64,000 nucleotides of DNA, taken from Tetrahymena elliotti 4EA (Eukaryota > Ciliophora > Oligohymenophorea > Hymenostomatida > Tetrahymenidae). The notes under the pieces are model-generated. The model worked only from the letters and a program-made list of their open reading frames with translations, was not told where the DNA came from and did not search any database. Location of the stretch: positions 212,569 through 276,568 of the forward strand of contig JH720383.1 of NCBI GenBank assembly GCA_000231825.2. The letters run 5' to 3'. Shown piece by piece: positions 1 through 12,200 of the stretch. Position 1 is the first letter of the stretch, and every line of letters starts with the position of its first letter. The position numbers and the translations under genes were made by a program.

Positions 1-162
1 AAAGGTAACTATGTAGTGAGAATACCTTTAGTTAATCCCTCAGCCAATTCTATCTTTACTCAATTCCCCTTAGATGTTTATTTCTATGTACATTCAAATA
101 AACCATAAGAGTATTGGGAGTAAAAAAGAACTTAAATACATTTACAAAGAATCAATTAGTGA
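1..162 (+). CDS. C-terminal end of an unidentified protein (partial)
   Basis: The window opens inside a reading frame (frame 1) that runs 53 codons to TGA at 160-162. It reads KGNYVVRIPLVNPSANSIF, then a Tyr/Phe-rich stretch (FPLDVYFYVHSNKP), then a charged tail. Three in-frame TAA/TAG codons read as Gln. The composition is protein-like and clearly different from the AT-only spacer that follows. The start and most of the gene lie outside the window, so no family can be named. An intron acceptor inside the first bases cannot be excluded. Confidence 0.55.
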
Positions 163-775
163 AATCAAAGAAAATAAAATTTTTCTATATTTTAAGAATC
201 AATAATTAATTTAATTGATTTAATTAAATTAAAATTAATTGTTTTGTGTGATATAAAATAAGACCAGTTTGCATAAATTTAATTTTTAAAATAAAAAATC
301 CATCTTTCACTAATAAATAAATAAAATTCTTTAATGCATATATATCCTAATTCTTATTATTGATATCAATATCTTACTGTCAAGAAGTAGGATGGCTAGT
401 AAACTTAAATTAAAATTAAAAAAATATTGTTTATTAATTTAATTTTTTAAAAAATGTTAAATTTATTTGCAAATAATGAGGGAAGAGTTTATCTTCTTTA
501 AGATGAAATTTGTAATAAATAGATGAAATGCGCATAACAAAAAAATATATTATCTGGAATTAGTATCCTATTTAAACATAAATATTTTAAAATTAAGAAT
601 TTAGTTAACCAGTCAAAATTAAAATCAAATAATCTATTAAAATTTGTTAACAAATAATTAATTTAATTATTTTAAAAAAAATATTTCTAAAAATAAATTA
701 ACAAGCAATAAAAAATTTTATAACACTGTGTAAATATCATATTTTTATCAAGATTTTATTTAATTCTAAATAGAA
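163..775. other. Intergenic spacer, no gene seen
   Basis: Roughly 600 bases of very AT-rich DNA lie between the tail of the + strand gene and the tail of the - strand gene ending at 776. The two genes converge, so this is a shared 3' region. I see poly-A/T runs and AATTAA-type motifs but no open frame with convincing composition, no RNA gene and no clear repeat. Confidence 0.5.
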
Positions 776-3700
776 TCAAAATTGCATATTATCTGTATAT
801 CCTATTCCATATTTGCATATAACTTCACTTTCAACTAATTTAGAATGATTAACTCTAGTAGGAACCTAAAAAGGAGGCTCAAATAATTTTACTTAAAAAT
901 CTTAAATGTTGAGATTTCCTTCAATAAAAAGTGGAGAGAAGTGCCAAAGAAGAACGTTTTATCTAGAATCTAATATCTATACAATAACATGAAACTTTTC
1001 AATAATCTTTTTATTTTTTTCATAGAACTTTTGCATATCTAAATCTACCATAACTTCTTCTAAAAACTAAATTTCTTTATCGTCATTAGGTATCTTAAAT
1101 TTACTACCTTTATTAAACAAAAATAATTATTAGCTTATTATTAATTAAAAAATGTGTTACATTAGAATGATATTTTCATTTTATTATCATCAGTGTAAAT
1201 TATTGAATCTTTTAACAGAGACATTTTAAATGTAGTAGGATATTTATTTTATACATTTACAAGCCCATCCATAAACAATGAAATTTATTTCAAAGGCTTT
1301 GGATTATCAATTATTGATCTGCTTAAAATTTAATCTACAATAGCAGTTTTATTTGATGACTCATTTATTAAACTTGAATTTGGATTAATCATTGTGCTCT
1401 ATACATGATTATCTTTAATAGAGCTTTCATTAGGATTCTCACCTTTTACCACATTATTTTATTATTATATTTATACATTTTCTTGTGGATTAATTTATGA
1501 TTTATCATCTTATTTCTAACTTTAATTAATTATATTAGATTAATTCTACTCTGATTTCTCAAGTTCTGGGTCAACTTAAGTTTTTTCTTAATCTATTTAC
1601 TCTTAAATTTAGGCCAGATTTCCTTCCATCAGTTGCTTTTTTTATATAATAATTTGCTTTGAAAGAATAAAAATAATTGTTTTTTTTACATATTCAATGG
1701 CAATATCTGAATATTTTATTAAATTGTAATTTAATGGAGGTTATAAAACAGGAGTTTTACACATCCTTACTCTGAATTTTCCTGTGTTTAATGAAATATT
1801 TCTTTTTTAAAGTTTTAAAAGAGGAGCATGCATCCAACCCAATATTTATCCATTCTCATTGAAAATTGTAAAAAGAACAATAGCATTCTAAAAATTATGA
1901 TAGCTAAATTAAGCTAAAAGACTATTATTTCTTGTCTAAAATGTATGAGTAAAATCTACGAAATAATTATTTTTATCTTATTTAATTCTCGATTGAACAG
2001 CTACAACGCATGGTGAGTTTGAAGCATCTTAAATAATCTACAATTTTAAAAATTTGTTTAGCTTATTAATAAAACTAATAATAATCAAAATACAGTATTA
2101 TCAATAATAAGTGCTCCTTTAATATTCACCAGTGTTTCTAAATTCTAATTTACATTTAAAAGCTTTGTAATTTTGAACTAAATACCATCGTTTGTTAAAT
2201 TCTAGACCTTTCCATCTTTTACCCTTTAAAATAAATAAGATTTAATTTTTTTAACAGACTGTGAATATTTACTAAAAATAGCTAGAAGGTAGAAGTTCTT
2301 TTATTTAATCATCTAATGTTTTCTTTATAAATTCATTCCCTGTTTGATTCTAAGTGCTTAATATTTACTAATTTGGAGAGTTCAGATACTCAGAAACTTA
2401 ATTAGGGTTAACTAAGGAATTAATATAGTGTTTGTTTAACTTTTTAGTTAGAGTTTCTATCATTTTATCTTTATCTACCTTATTATAGTTATATGAATAT
2501 CCCCAAACTTTATCCTAACCCTCGCTATTACTGCTTAAATTTTGCTATGTTTTAGGCCTAGAATATTGATCTAAAATATCTTCATATTCTTCTACTTATC
2601 CTTCATGTTTAGAATGAGGAGTCTTTTTAATTGATAATATTTCTTTAGCCCTTTCAGCTGCTACTTACTGCTTTTTCAAAGCTGATTCAATTGTTGATTT
2701 ATCTTAATTCTTTAAATGTAGTTTAGGAACAAAATAATGCTCTGAAAATGGATCTATTGTATAGCTTGAAGGAAAATGCTCTGGTAAAAATAATCTGAAG
2801 TAAAAGTATCCATTTGTCAAAGAAGGTAATCCTACTTTATTAATTAAAAATCTATCATACATTTAATCATATAATGGGATTTTAAAAGCTCCTCCATTAA
2901 ATACTCCCATAGGATCAAATATTTCATGCAAACTCCACCCAAATAATCTCCATTTGTATGGCATTTCCTAAATATATATAAGAATAAATTTTTGTTTATG
3001 CAATCAAATGAATAATTTATGGAAAAAATATAATTACTCCTTTGCTAGCATACCATATTTCTATATATAAAACTTCATCTTTATCTGGTTTAATTCCTTT
3101 AACAAAATCTTGATTTCCAAAGAAGCAAGAGTTATTATATCTATAATAAAGTTAATATAAAAATAGATTATTTCTTATTTTAATAATTTACTAAGAAATA
3201 GGTTGTGGTTCTGGAATATATTCCTTGGTTTACTTGTATGCTAAATACTGCAAATGCCTTTTTGAAAATCCATATTTTATATATATTTTTCCTATATCTT
3301 CAGGTATCCAGTTTATAAATTCAAAAGTTAAATAGAATCCATCTAAAGGATTGTAAGGATCTGTAATGACAAGTTTATTTTAAAAATACTTAAAAGATGG
3401 ATCTTATTCTTATGATTAAATTTTCTTTTTAAAATATAACTCCCTAGCTTCTTATTTAAGTATTTACTCTACATCAGCCATAAAAGGGAGTTCTCCGTAA
3501 TGAACTAAATCTAAATTCATCTTTGGATTCTATTATAAAAAAGAAAAAACTAAAAAAAGAAACATAATTATTACTAAATTAGGTCTAATTTTTTATTATT
3601 TGATTGGATATAAGCAACATGTAGAGATATTGTATTTAAAATTGAAAAACCAACAAATTTTGAATTATATTGTTTTTGAAAGCAAGTAATTATTTTATTT

Positions 3701-4194
3701 ACTTTTTTTTGCATGAAAGTTGAAATTATTTCTTAAATATAATCAAGTTTTTTTTTCAGGTTTTTATATTCTTAAGAAAAAGGATCAAGAAGTCTCATCT
3801 ATAAAAGTAAATCTGCCTCTTCTGCTTTAAAATATTCAAACATATGATCATCAGTTTTTATCCCTCTGGGTGCATTTGTAGTGAGATTATTCATATATGG
3901 TGTGCGCTATTCTAGGATCGTACCATTTTCAGCTTTTTACAAATATAGTTTCTATAAATAATTATTTAATTCAGTAAAAACAATTAATTCATTTTCATTT
4001 TTGTGATTAGAATTTAACTAATTCATTCAAGAAATTCATTTTGTATCTTTGTAAATCAAACTTACTTCTATAGAAGAATAATGAGAATAATTGTAAACAG
4101 GAGGGATAGTGCAGTAATATTGACTTACTGTTCCCTAATCAACTTGATATTATGGTAGTGGTGATAAATTTGGATAATCAATAAAATTGTACAT
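776..4194 (-). CDS. Multi-intron conserved protein, faintly CCDC17-like
   Basis: Start ATG is at 4194 (MYNFIDYPNLSPLPQ) and stop TGA at 776-778. I read about eight exons with short GT...AG introns (for example 3952-4065), giving roughly 940 residues. Features in order: an N-terminal exon; a short helical, charged part; a globular part with EMPYKWRLFGWSLHEIFDP and FRLFLPEHFPSSY; a second globular part with GWMHAPLLKL and KFRVRMCKTPVLQPPLNYN; a Gln/Asn-rich linker; and a third globular end with VLLWHFSPLFIEGN. The repeated W-x-PLL/PLF pattern followed by a PP-containing strand suggests duplicated C2-like domains, somewhat as in the coiled-coil protein CCDC17. That resemblance is from memory and weak. 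No catalytic motif is visible. The gene shares a - strand run with the two genes upstream of it but has its own long spacer. Confidence 0.7.
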
Positions 4195-5169
4195 TTTTGA
4201 GAAATATAATCAAAAATTTTTGTAAAATTAATTAGTAAGGAAAGGTATTTATCAAAAAGTATGAATCAAATACAAATATGTAAAAAAAAATGAATCAAAT
4301 TAATTGAATTAATTAATAATTATAGTTATAATATTTCTAATACCAAGTAAATAACCTTAAAAATTGAATTCTAATACATACTGAGCTGATTTTTTACAAA
4401 TTTATCTAACATTTTCACAAAATGTAATATTTTAATACAAAATCATAAGAAAATTATGGGGTAATTAAAAATTTGATTTCCTTTATTGATTACCAATCAA
4501 ACAAAAAATGTTTTTATTAAACGAAAATAACACACAGTTAGTGCTTAAAAGTTAATCAATTAAAGTAATATTATATCAAGGACAAGCAGAAAAAATAAGA
4601 AGTAACATTTCCTTAAAAGTTTAAAATAAAAATATTTTAAAGTAATATTATGAGAAATATTTTAAACTCATTGTAATAAAAAAAATAAAATTTATTTATT
4701 TAAATTTAAATTTTAATTTTTAAACAATTAATTGAATTAATTGAGGAAATTAAAATTAATTTTTGATTTATTTATTTAAATTATTTAGATAAAAAATTAA
4801 GTAATTATTTTAAAAAATGAATGAAAACAAAAATATTTTTACAAATAAAACCTTCAATATTTTAAATATTTTGACATTCACTATTTTTTAATCATAAAAA
4901 TTACAGTCTTATTGGTAAAAAAGGATTTAAATAAACTTTTACTAACAAAAATAGTTAAGGTGGTTTAATCAAAAAGATATTTCATCATTTATTGAAATAC
5001 TATCAAATAAATGATTAAATAAAATGCATCTTTTAAAGAGGTTTTTTACATTTAATTTTATTTATAAAATTTTGAAAATAAATTTAGATTACAATAACTA
5101 TTTTTTTCAATATTACATAATATTATTGGTGTTAAAATTTTATTTAAAAATAAGATAAATTAATGTAAC
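4195..5169. other. Intergenic spacer, no gene seen
   Basis: About 970 bases of A/T-rich DNA lie between two - strand genes. It would contain the promoter of the gene starting at 4194 and the 3' end of the gene ending at 5170. Several TTTATTTAAATTTAAA-like palindromic stretches lie near 4690-4800. No convincing coding frame or RNA gene was found. Confidence 0.5.
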
Positions 5170-7179
5170 TCAGTATAAGTTTTAAAGTCTTTGTTAAGCT
5201 AATAATTTCCATATCTTTACAAACCTTTTTAGTTTAGCTTAAATTATAGAATTTTGATTAGCAGAATTTGTTTAATTGGGTATTTGATTTGCTATTAGGT
5301 TTTTATCTTTTTTTTAATCTTCAGATATCATATTTGAACTTTTCAAGCCTTTAAATTCATAGTTTGAAGAAGTATAGGGGTCATCATTTTGTATATCATA
5401 TGTATTTTATGAAACTAACAATCTGGATAAGTTCATAGTTTCTTTTGGTTAAATATCTTATATTTTTTACATTTATCCTCTTGATGTATCTAGTCTACTC
5501 TCACCTTCTTCAAACTTATTTATAGATGAATAAACATTATAACTTCTATTAGAAAGTTTTATATTATCTTCATCATTGTAAAAAGTTTAATTCTCAGTAA
5601 AACTATTTAAGTGAAAATCTGAAATATGTTTATCAGTTTAGATATAGTTTTATTAAATAGCTGGCTCAACGAAATTTCTCTAGAATTTTAAAAAATGAGC
5701 TGAATGCTTATCAAGATTCACCTCGCTTGTGGGAATGTTTATATTTGAAAATTCTTTTGAGAATTAAGAGATTAAAGGCTATCTGCTTGTTGATTTGTTA
5801 GATAAAATAAATGAACCATCTTAATAGCTGTCTCTTACAGTTGAATTAGGTGTTATTTGTTTCATCCTTCTAAGACCTAGTTACTTATTTTAATTTTTTT
5901 CTTGATTAAATCTGGGTTACATTTTATATTATTTTAAATCAAAACTATCTGCATTTGGCTAGTCCAATCCATCTTCTTCATCTATTGGATTATTATAGTT
6001 TGCTCTATCCTCAGTATCTAACCCCAAAATATTTTGACTAGTTTAGTCTTATTAATATTCAACAAGAGATTAGGTTTTATAGGAGCTCTAGTGCTATCCA
6101 GATTTGGATACCAAATATGTTTAAAGCTGCTTGTTTTCTTTATAAATTCTTAGAAATAAAAAAAAATTTAATAAAAAAAGAAAAAGAAATTATGAGTAAA
6201 TAAATACCTTTGAAAATTATCAGCTGCCACTTAATTACAATCGAAACATTCTGTTCTAAATTAGCAATTCTCTTAAAAGAAATCCTACCATCCATCCTTT
6301 TATTTATCTGTTAGCACATTCTTTATATTTGCTTTTTTAATATACTATTAAAATAAATCTTCAACATTCTACTCTGGTACACAAATTAAACCCCAGTTTG
6401 TACCACAAAATTAGCAATATTATTTTATTTTTTTATCAAAGATACCTCCTAAATTTTAAAATTACATTATTTAAATATTTATTGAAATAAAATTTACCAA
6501 CAAGAGCACATGCCTTGGAATAATTTCTACTTCTATATAACCAATACCTAATTATAATTTTAGTTGAATTAGGAATATCAGATGGTCTATTAGGCTTCAT
6601 TTAAGCTTCTAGAGAAAACAAACTTTATCTTTATTTGTCTTGATAATAGTAGTCATCTTCAAGTTTATACATGAAATCATCTAACTCCTAATCACTTTAG
6701 TTATGTTAATTATTATCTTTAGAATTATTCAGTAAACCTTCATTGTTTTCTTCCAAAAATAGATTTTATTTAATTTTTTTCATTTTCTTCATCAGCAAAT
6801 AATGCTTAAAGTCTGTTCTTTTTTTGAGATTCAAATTAATATTTTCTAATTGCTCTAAAATTAAATCTCTGTATCTGTTTATTTTTATTAAATTAGATAA
6901 AAAAATAAATAAATAATAAGCCTTACTTAAATTTTGTTTCTTTATTTAACACTTTAGATATGTTACTTCTCAGCCAATATTTATTTGATTGTATGAAATT
7001 CTTTCTAAAATGAGGATTTTCAAATTGTGATTTCTTCAAATGTAAAATACTTTAAGCTTTAGCTTAATCTTTTTTTATTAAAAATGATTTGATTTATTAC
7101 AAATTATTTTTTCAAATCCAAACTTTATTAATTTTTAAAAATAGTAATGTGAATATCTAAGAATCTAAGATGAAATCAT
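5170..7179 (-). CDS. 605-residue protein with paired CxxC motifs
   Basis: Five exons (7101-7179, 6927-7068, 6498-6874, 6208-6448, 5170-6148) sum to 606 codons including TGA, so the splice model is self-consistent. The N-terminal half is helical and basic. A Cys-rich module follows, with YCQFCGTNWGLIC and, about 50 residues later, TECFDC. The pairs of CxxC suggest a zinc-binding fold, but I do not recognise the family. The preceding segment has RYWLYRSRNYSKACALV. The last exon is 326 residues of Asn/Ser/Gln-rich low complexity with scattered acidic patches, ending KRFVKIWKLLAQQRL. Only about 50 bases separate its start from the stop of the membrane-protein gene upstream (7231), so the spacing is very tight for this genome. 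Function unknown. Confidence 0.75.
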
Positions 7180-7230
7180 AAAGGGCTAAACAATCAAATT
7201 GTTGTTATTATTAAAATGTAAAAGTTGTTC

Positions 7231-10200
7231 TCAAAATTACCTTTTATAATACTTTTTTTTAAAAAAATTAAATTCCAAAACATTTTTAAAAATTTAAATT
7301 AACATTTTAGACTTCTATGAGGTGTTAATTTTTTGCTCAAAATTTTATTCTAAATCTTACTGCGATTCATTTTCCTTTACTAACTCTTCTGTTTTAGCTT
7401 CTACATTTTGAGTTTATTTTATTTTCCATACTCCTAAAAATTTACCAGCAACTATACAAAGTTTATGAACAACAAAGCATAGTAAAACCCAAAGAACAAT
7501 AATAGGTAATGTCATTTAATCTTTAAAGACATTATGAGAGGTGCTTGTAATATTATATATTCCAAAAACGCAATTCATCATAGCAATCAAAAAAAGGCAA
7601 TGTATAAAATAAAACTAAGAAGAAAAGCACCATCTATCAATATCTAAAAATTCTAAATCTATTTCATTATCTTCCTTATTTTATGATTAATTGATTTAGC
7701 TAGGATCTTCATTTTGCTCAGCTGAATTTTCAGTCTCCATATCAACAGATTCTGCTGCTTTCCATATACATCTTGAATTACAATAAAAATCTAAATAATG
7801 TACTAGTATTATTAATTATTTACTTTCTCATTTAAAATCTCTTTTTAGTTTTTTTAGCATATTCTAAGAAATCTACATCATGATATGCAACCCATAAATG
7901 ATAATAAACAATATCTATTGCTAATCTAAAAGGTAAAATGATTATTGTAAATAAAAAATAATAAATATAAGCTTCTCTTGATATATTATAGGCATTAGCT
8001 ATTTGATTTTATTCATAAAAGATCCAACATTGAGAAGTTACAATAGGCTATTATTTATTTAAAAAATTTTATTTTTAATTTTTATTTTAGTCAAAAATAA
8101 ATAATAATACCAAGACTAAAGGACCTATCATCCCATTTACAAAGTCTGCATATCTATCAATACATATTTCAGAATCAGTATCTATTTCCTAGCTTTTGTG
8201 CTATTAAGTATTTTGTTTTTTATAGAGTTAATCTTTAACCCCCTCTTTATCATAAATTTGTTATTAATTTTTTCTACTAAGCTGTTAGCCTTACATTTTG
8301 GAATCTAACAAATTCTTGAAATAAGATTCATTTGCATCTATTTCATTATCTTCATCAAAAGAAGAATTTAATTATTCTGAACTATTCTTGGTTTGTTTTT
8401 GAACATCAGTTTAAATTTTAAATTTATGTTTTTTTTTTTTTTAATTGTTTTCTATTTCTGAATCTATTAATTAAAAAATAGATGAAAATATTTCTTATTT
8501 ACTCATTTATATACCTTAGTTTTAAAACAAAGATTCAAAACTCTCTTCAAAATTATCAGAAAAATACACGCTAGAATTATTTAGAGTCTACTCATCATCA
8601 TCTGTTAAAATAAATGAAAATTTATTCAATATTCTAGTAAAGTTATTTAAATGAAATTTCTATCAATCTATTCAAAAATACTCATCCATCAAAAAAACAT
8701 TAAAAATAAATTATTACCTTGTTAAATTAAGGAAAGATTCAATAGATTATCTTATTACTCTTCATTTTACTTAGCTTCCCATGTTCTAAAAATATAAAAT
8801 ATTAAAAATCACTATTATTTATTGAGTTAATGCTTTTATCAAAATTTTATTTTACTCTAAAGCAAGATCTATAAAATCTTCGACTTATTTCATAATAACA
8901 TTTAGGTAAGCTCTTTCAATCATTTATATTCCTTATTCAATGAAAAAAGAAAGCAAAAAATCAATAAAATCATTTGCTCCAAGTGTTGCTATATCTAAGG
9001 CACAATCCAAGCCATAAGAAATAGGAGCACTCAGTATTTTTTTTGAAAAGAACTTAGATCCAAAGATTTCAGATAGCATACCCAAAACCTTAAGTGTACA
9101 TAGATAATACCATACATTTTCACCAAATTTAGTAGATAATGACCACTGAATGATAACTTCCATAATAACTACCATAGATATATAAAAAAACATAAAGTAT
9201 GATTTTTCCCAAAATTTCTTAAACCAAGTATTTCCATCAAAAGAATATCTATTGAATTCTTCTTCTTCTTTAGTTTTATGATCAGAAATAAGCAAATCTG
9301 AGCATATATACATTATATAAAGGCCAATAATAAGTATTGACAAACCATATCTACCATTTCTTAAATTACTCATTTCATCATCTGAGAAAGAAATATCATC
9401 ATCCTATTTTTTAGCATTTTAAAATATTTTATCTGACAAAAAATGAAAGGTGGATTAATTTTGAGTAGATTTAAATATTTATAATATTTACTTTGTATGA
9501 GTCAAAAATAGATAATTGGCAAAAATCAACTTTAGGATCACATCCATAAAGATTAAAGGGAAAATCCCAAAGCCTTCCACCCATTATTGCAAGATTTAAT
9601 AATTAAATGATAGCTAAAGGAAAAATAGTAAGAAAAGTTCCGTATAGTGCACTTGGGTAAATAGTTTATATACATTCCTTAATTTTTGTTTGGAACTTAC
9701 TTTAAGACCTTCATATTTCAGAAAAATTGTAAATTTAATTTGATTTCAAAATTTGAAAAATAAAATTTACCTCCTAAAAAGAATATGATATCCAGTAAAA
9801 ATGCAAATAGAGATCAAACTAAAAAACCCAATGATCAAATACATTATCAAATAAACTTAAATATTGAGAGCAAAAGCTATAGTTAATTCTGATTATGTCA
9901 TGCTATGGAAGGAAACCTCAAGACTATAGTTAAATGGAGTTTTACCATTTTACTAATCATCTGTTGGAGTTACAAAACTCCCAAAATCTACTTGGCCATT
10001 TATAATTTTTTTTTCATATTTGTCAATCTAATAATTTTTATTATTAAAATTTCTAAAGCCTCATAAAAGATTTACTTAGTAATAATTAATTTGCAATGAA
10101 ATCTTCTTCGGTAGTTTGCTTTCAGGAACCTCAGAACCAACTTTAATTTCTACTAAATCATCATCTGATATCTAATTACTATTAGCTTCTTCAGAGTTAA

Positions 10201-11646
10201 AACGGTAAGGGTGTGCTTTCATAGAAAATAAAGCTTATTCTTACTGTTAACGAAACCATAGATCCTAAGTAAATGGGAAAGATGAATATTCATCTAAAAC
10301 ACAATCAAATTAAATATTTTCACATTCATCACTATATGGGAAATCTCCAAAAATAAATGGATTAATAACTTTTATATCTTTAGGTGGCACTAAATTGCAG
10401 TTTTTATAATTTTCGGTGATTTGATAAAAGAATCCCATACTTCCAAATTATCTGCAGTTACTAAAATAGGGAATATAAGGCATAAAAACTCCTTGAAGAT
10501 TAGAAAAATATGTATCTGGGCTAACCGCTGCATTTGTTTAAGTTAAATTATTTAATTTTAACTAAATTTAATTATAATAATTTTCATGATAACTTATCAA
10601 ATACTCCCCAATTTACAATTATTTATCTAAATTTATTGCATTCACGGGAAGATTAATTTATTTGGAGTTAATATAAAATATAAAAGATTCATTTTCTTCA
10701 TAAGTTGCTCTTCTTGGTCTCTCTAATGATACACTTACAGTATTTAGATAATTTAATCTATTATTAAATGATTATAGAATTAATATCTAAATTCTTAATT
10801 CAAAAAGTAATGAAAATATTTCAATATTTTTAAATGCCTTAATAGAAAAATAAGTGAAAAATAGCTTCTACCTTAAACTTTAATAATTTGGAGTTTTTAT
10901 TTTTATTGAAATCATTAAACTTTAATCTTTCATTGAATATAAGCTGAATTTATGAATATTATCAGTAGGTTATTTCAAGCTACTCACTAATTTTTCAGGT
11001 AGACTTACACATTAATGAGTGTTGTCTTCAGAGGAAATTTCTTCTGCCATTGTTACACAAAGCTAATTAATTATTTTATTATTTAATAGCATTTCTCTTT
11101 ATAATAATTATCATATTTATAATGATTATTTACTTCCCAATCATCTCCATAAGTAAAGAGATCACCATTTTCCTATTTGTATGTATGATTCATTTATCTC
11201 ATATCAAAGGTAATGTTAGCAATTGTTTAAGAAGGCTATTTATTTACAATATAAATTTTAATATATCTATTTAGAGTTTAAAGAAAGCTTAAAAATAATT
11301 TACAAAATCAAACACTTTGTTTTGAAGTTTGAATTCTCCTCCATTTTCCTAAATCTTTTTTAAATATTTTTAGATTAGATTTATTCAATAACTAATTATA
11401 TATATTATTCTAATAAAACCTAGGTATTTTTACCTCCTTTTAGCTGTACATTGAGAAAAGTAGTGGGTTTATATTCATTACATTATTGTTTAATATTCTA
11501 TGTGTTTTATTTGAAACATTAAAGTCTAACCCAGATTAACTATCATCCAATTAGGATTTTATGTTTTATTGCTCAACTTCCAAAGCTTAAAAGGTTTTTT
11601 TGATCATGAAGCCAACCAACATAGCCAAAAATAAATAATTTATCAT
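7231..11646 (-). CDS. Large polytopic membrane protein with signal peptide
   Basis: The start MINYLFLAMLVGFM at 11646 begins a cleavable-looking signal sequence; TGA is at 7231-7233. A luminal or extracellular region of several hundred residues follows, containing FGDFPYSDEC and CVLDEYSSFPFTQD. Then come about eight to nine membrane segments: around MYLIIGFFSLISICIF, ALYGTFLTIFPLAIIQL, SILIIGLYIMYICSDLL, FFYISMVVIMEVIIQW, GMIGPLVLVLLFIF, FTIIILPFRLAIDIVYY, HCLFLIAMMNCVFGIY and LPIIVLWVLLCFVV. A conserved-looking motif, GANDFIDFLLSFFIEQG, follows the second membrane pair. Acidic/Gln-rich loops interrupt the C-terminal half; one starts at a run of 14 adenines (coding strand, about 8429-8442) that keeps frame. 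Roughly 1,150-1,250 residues with more than ten exons. I do not recognise a named family; channel, transporter or ciliary membrane protein are all possible. Confidence 0.75.
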
Positions 11647-12200
11647 TTACGCTGGAGATTGTTTCTTTTTGTTTTTTGGTTTAAAACTTTTAAAACTTTT
11701 GTAGATTGAAAGAAATCCAATTCAGATTTAATTTTTGTAAATAGAAATTCAATATGATTAGAAGTAAATTAATTGCCAAAAAATATAATTTATATTACTG
11801 GTATTAATATTTTTAAAACACTTTCTACTTGTTATTCTAGATTTTTTCTTCTTTTTAATTTAATCAGAAAGAATTCATCATAGGATTTAATTTTTTATGG
11901 AAAACAGCATGTATTTAATTTTATATTTAAAAGGTTTAATAAAAATAGAATTTCATAAATCATAATTGCTCTTTTAACAAAAAATAAAATATTTTTTTTT
12001 TAAGAAATCATTATTTAATAAAATACAATACCATAAATACTAGCTATTTTCAAAATATTTATTTATTTGTAACAATTTTTCTTAAATTGCTTAAATAAAT
12101 TAAAAATAATAATTAATATTTATTTATTTAAGTTTTCAAGTTAGAAATATAAGCCAAACTGATAAGTAGAAATTACTATTTTGAATAATAAATATACAAA
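11647..12200. promoter_or_regulatory. Divergent intergenic region (shared promoter span)
   Basis: These 554 bases separate two membrane-protein genes transcribed away from each other (starts at 11646 on - and 12201 on +). It must hold both promoters. It is extremely AT-rich with poly-T and poly-A tracts, but I cannot point to a specific factor site. No open frame looks coding. Confidence 0.45.

Noticed and set aside
8429..8442. Run of 14 adenines (coding strand) suspected of breaking the polytopic membrane gene
   Set aside because: Counted base by base, the run keeps the correct frame between flanking coding segments.
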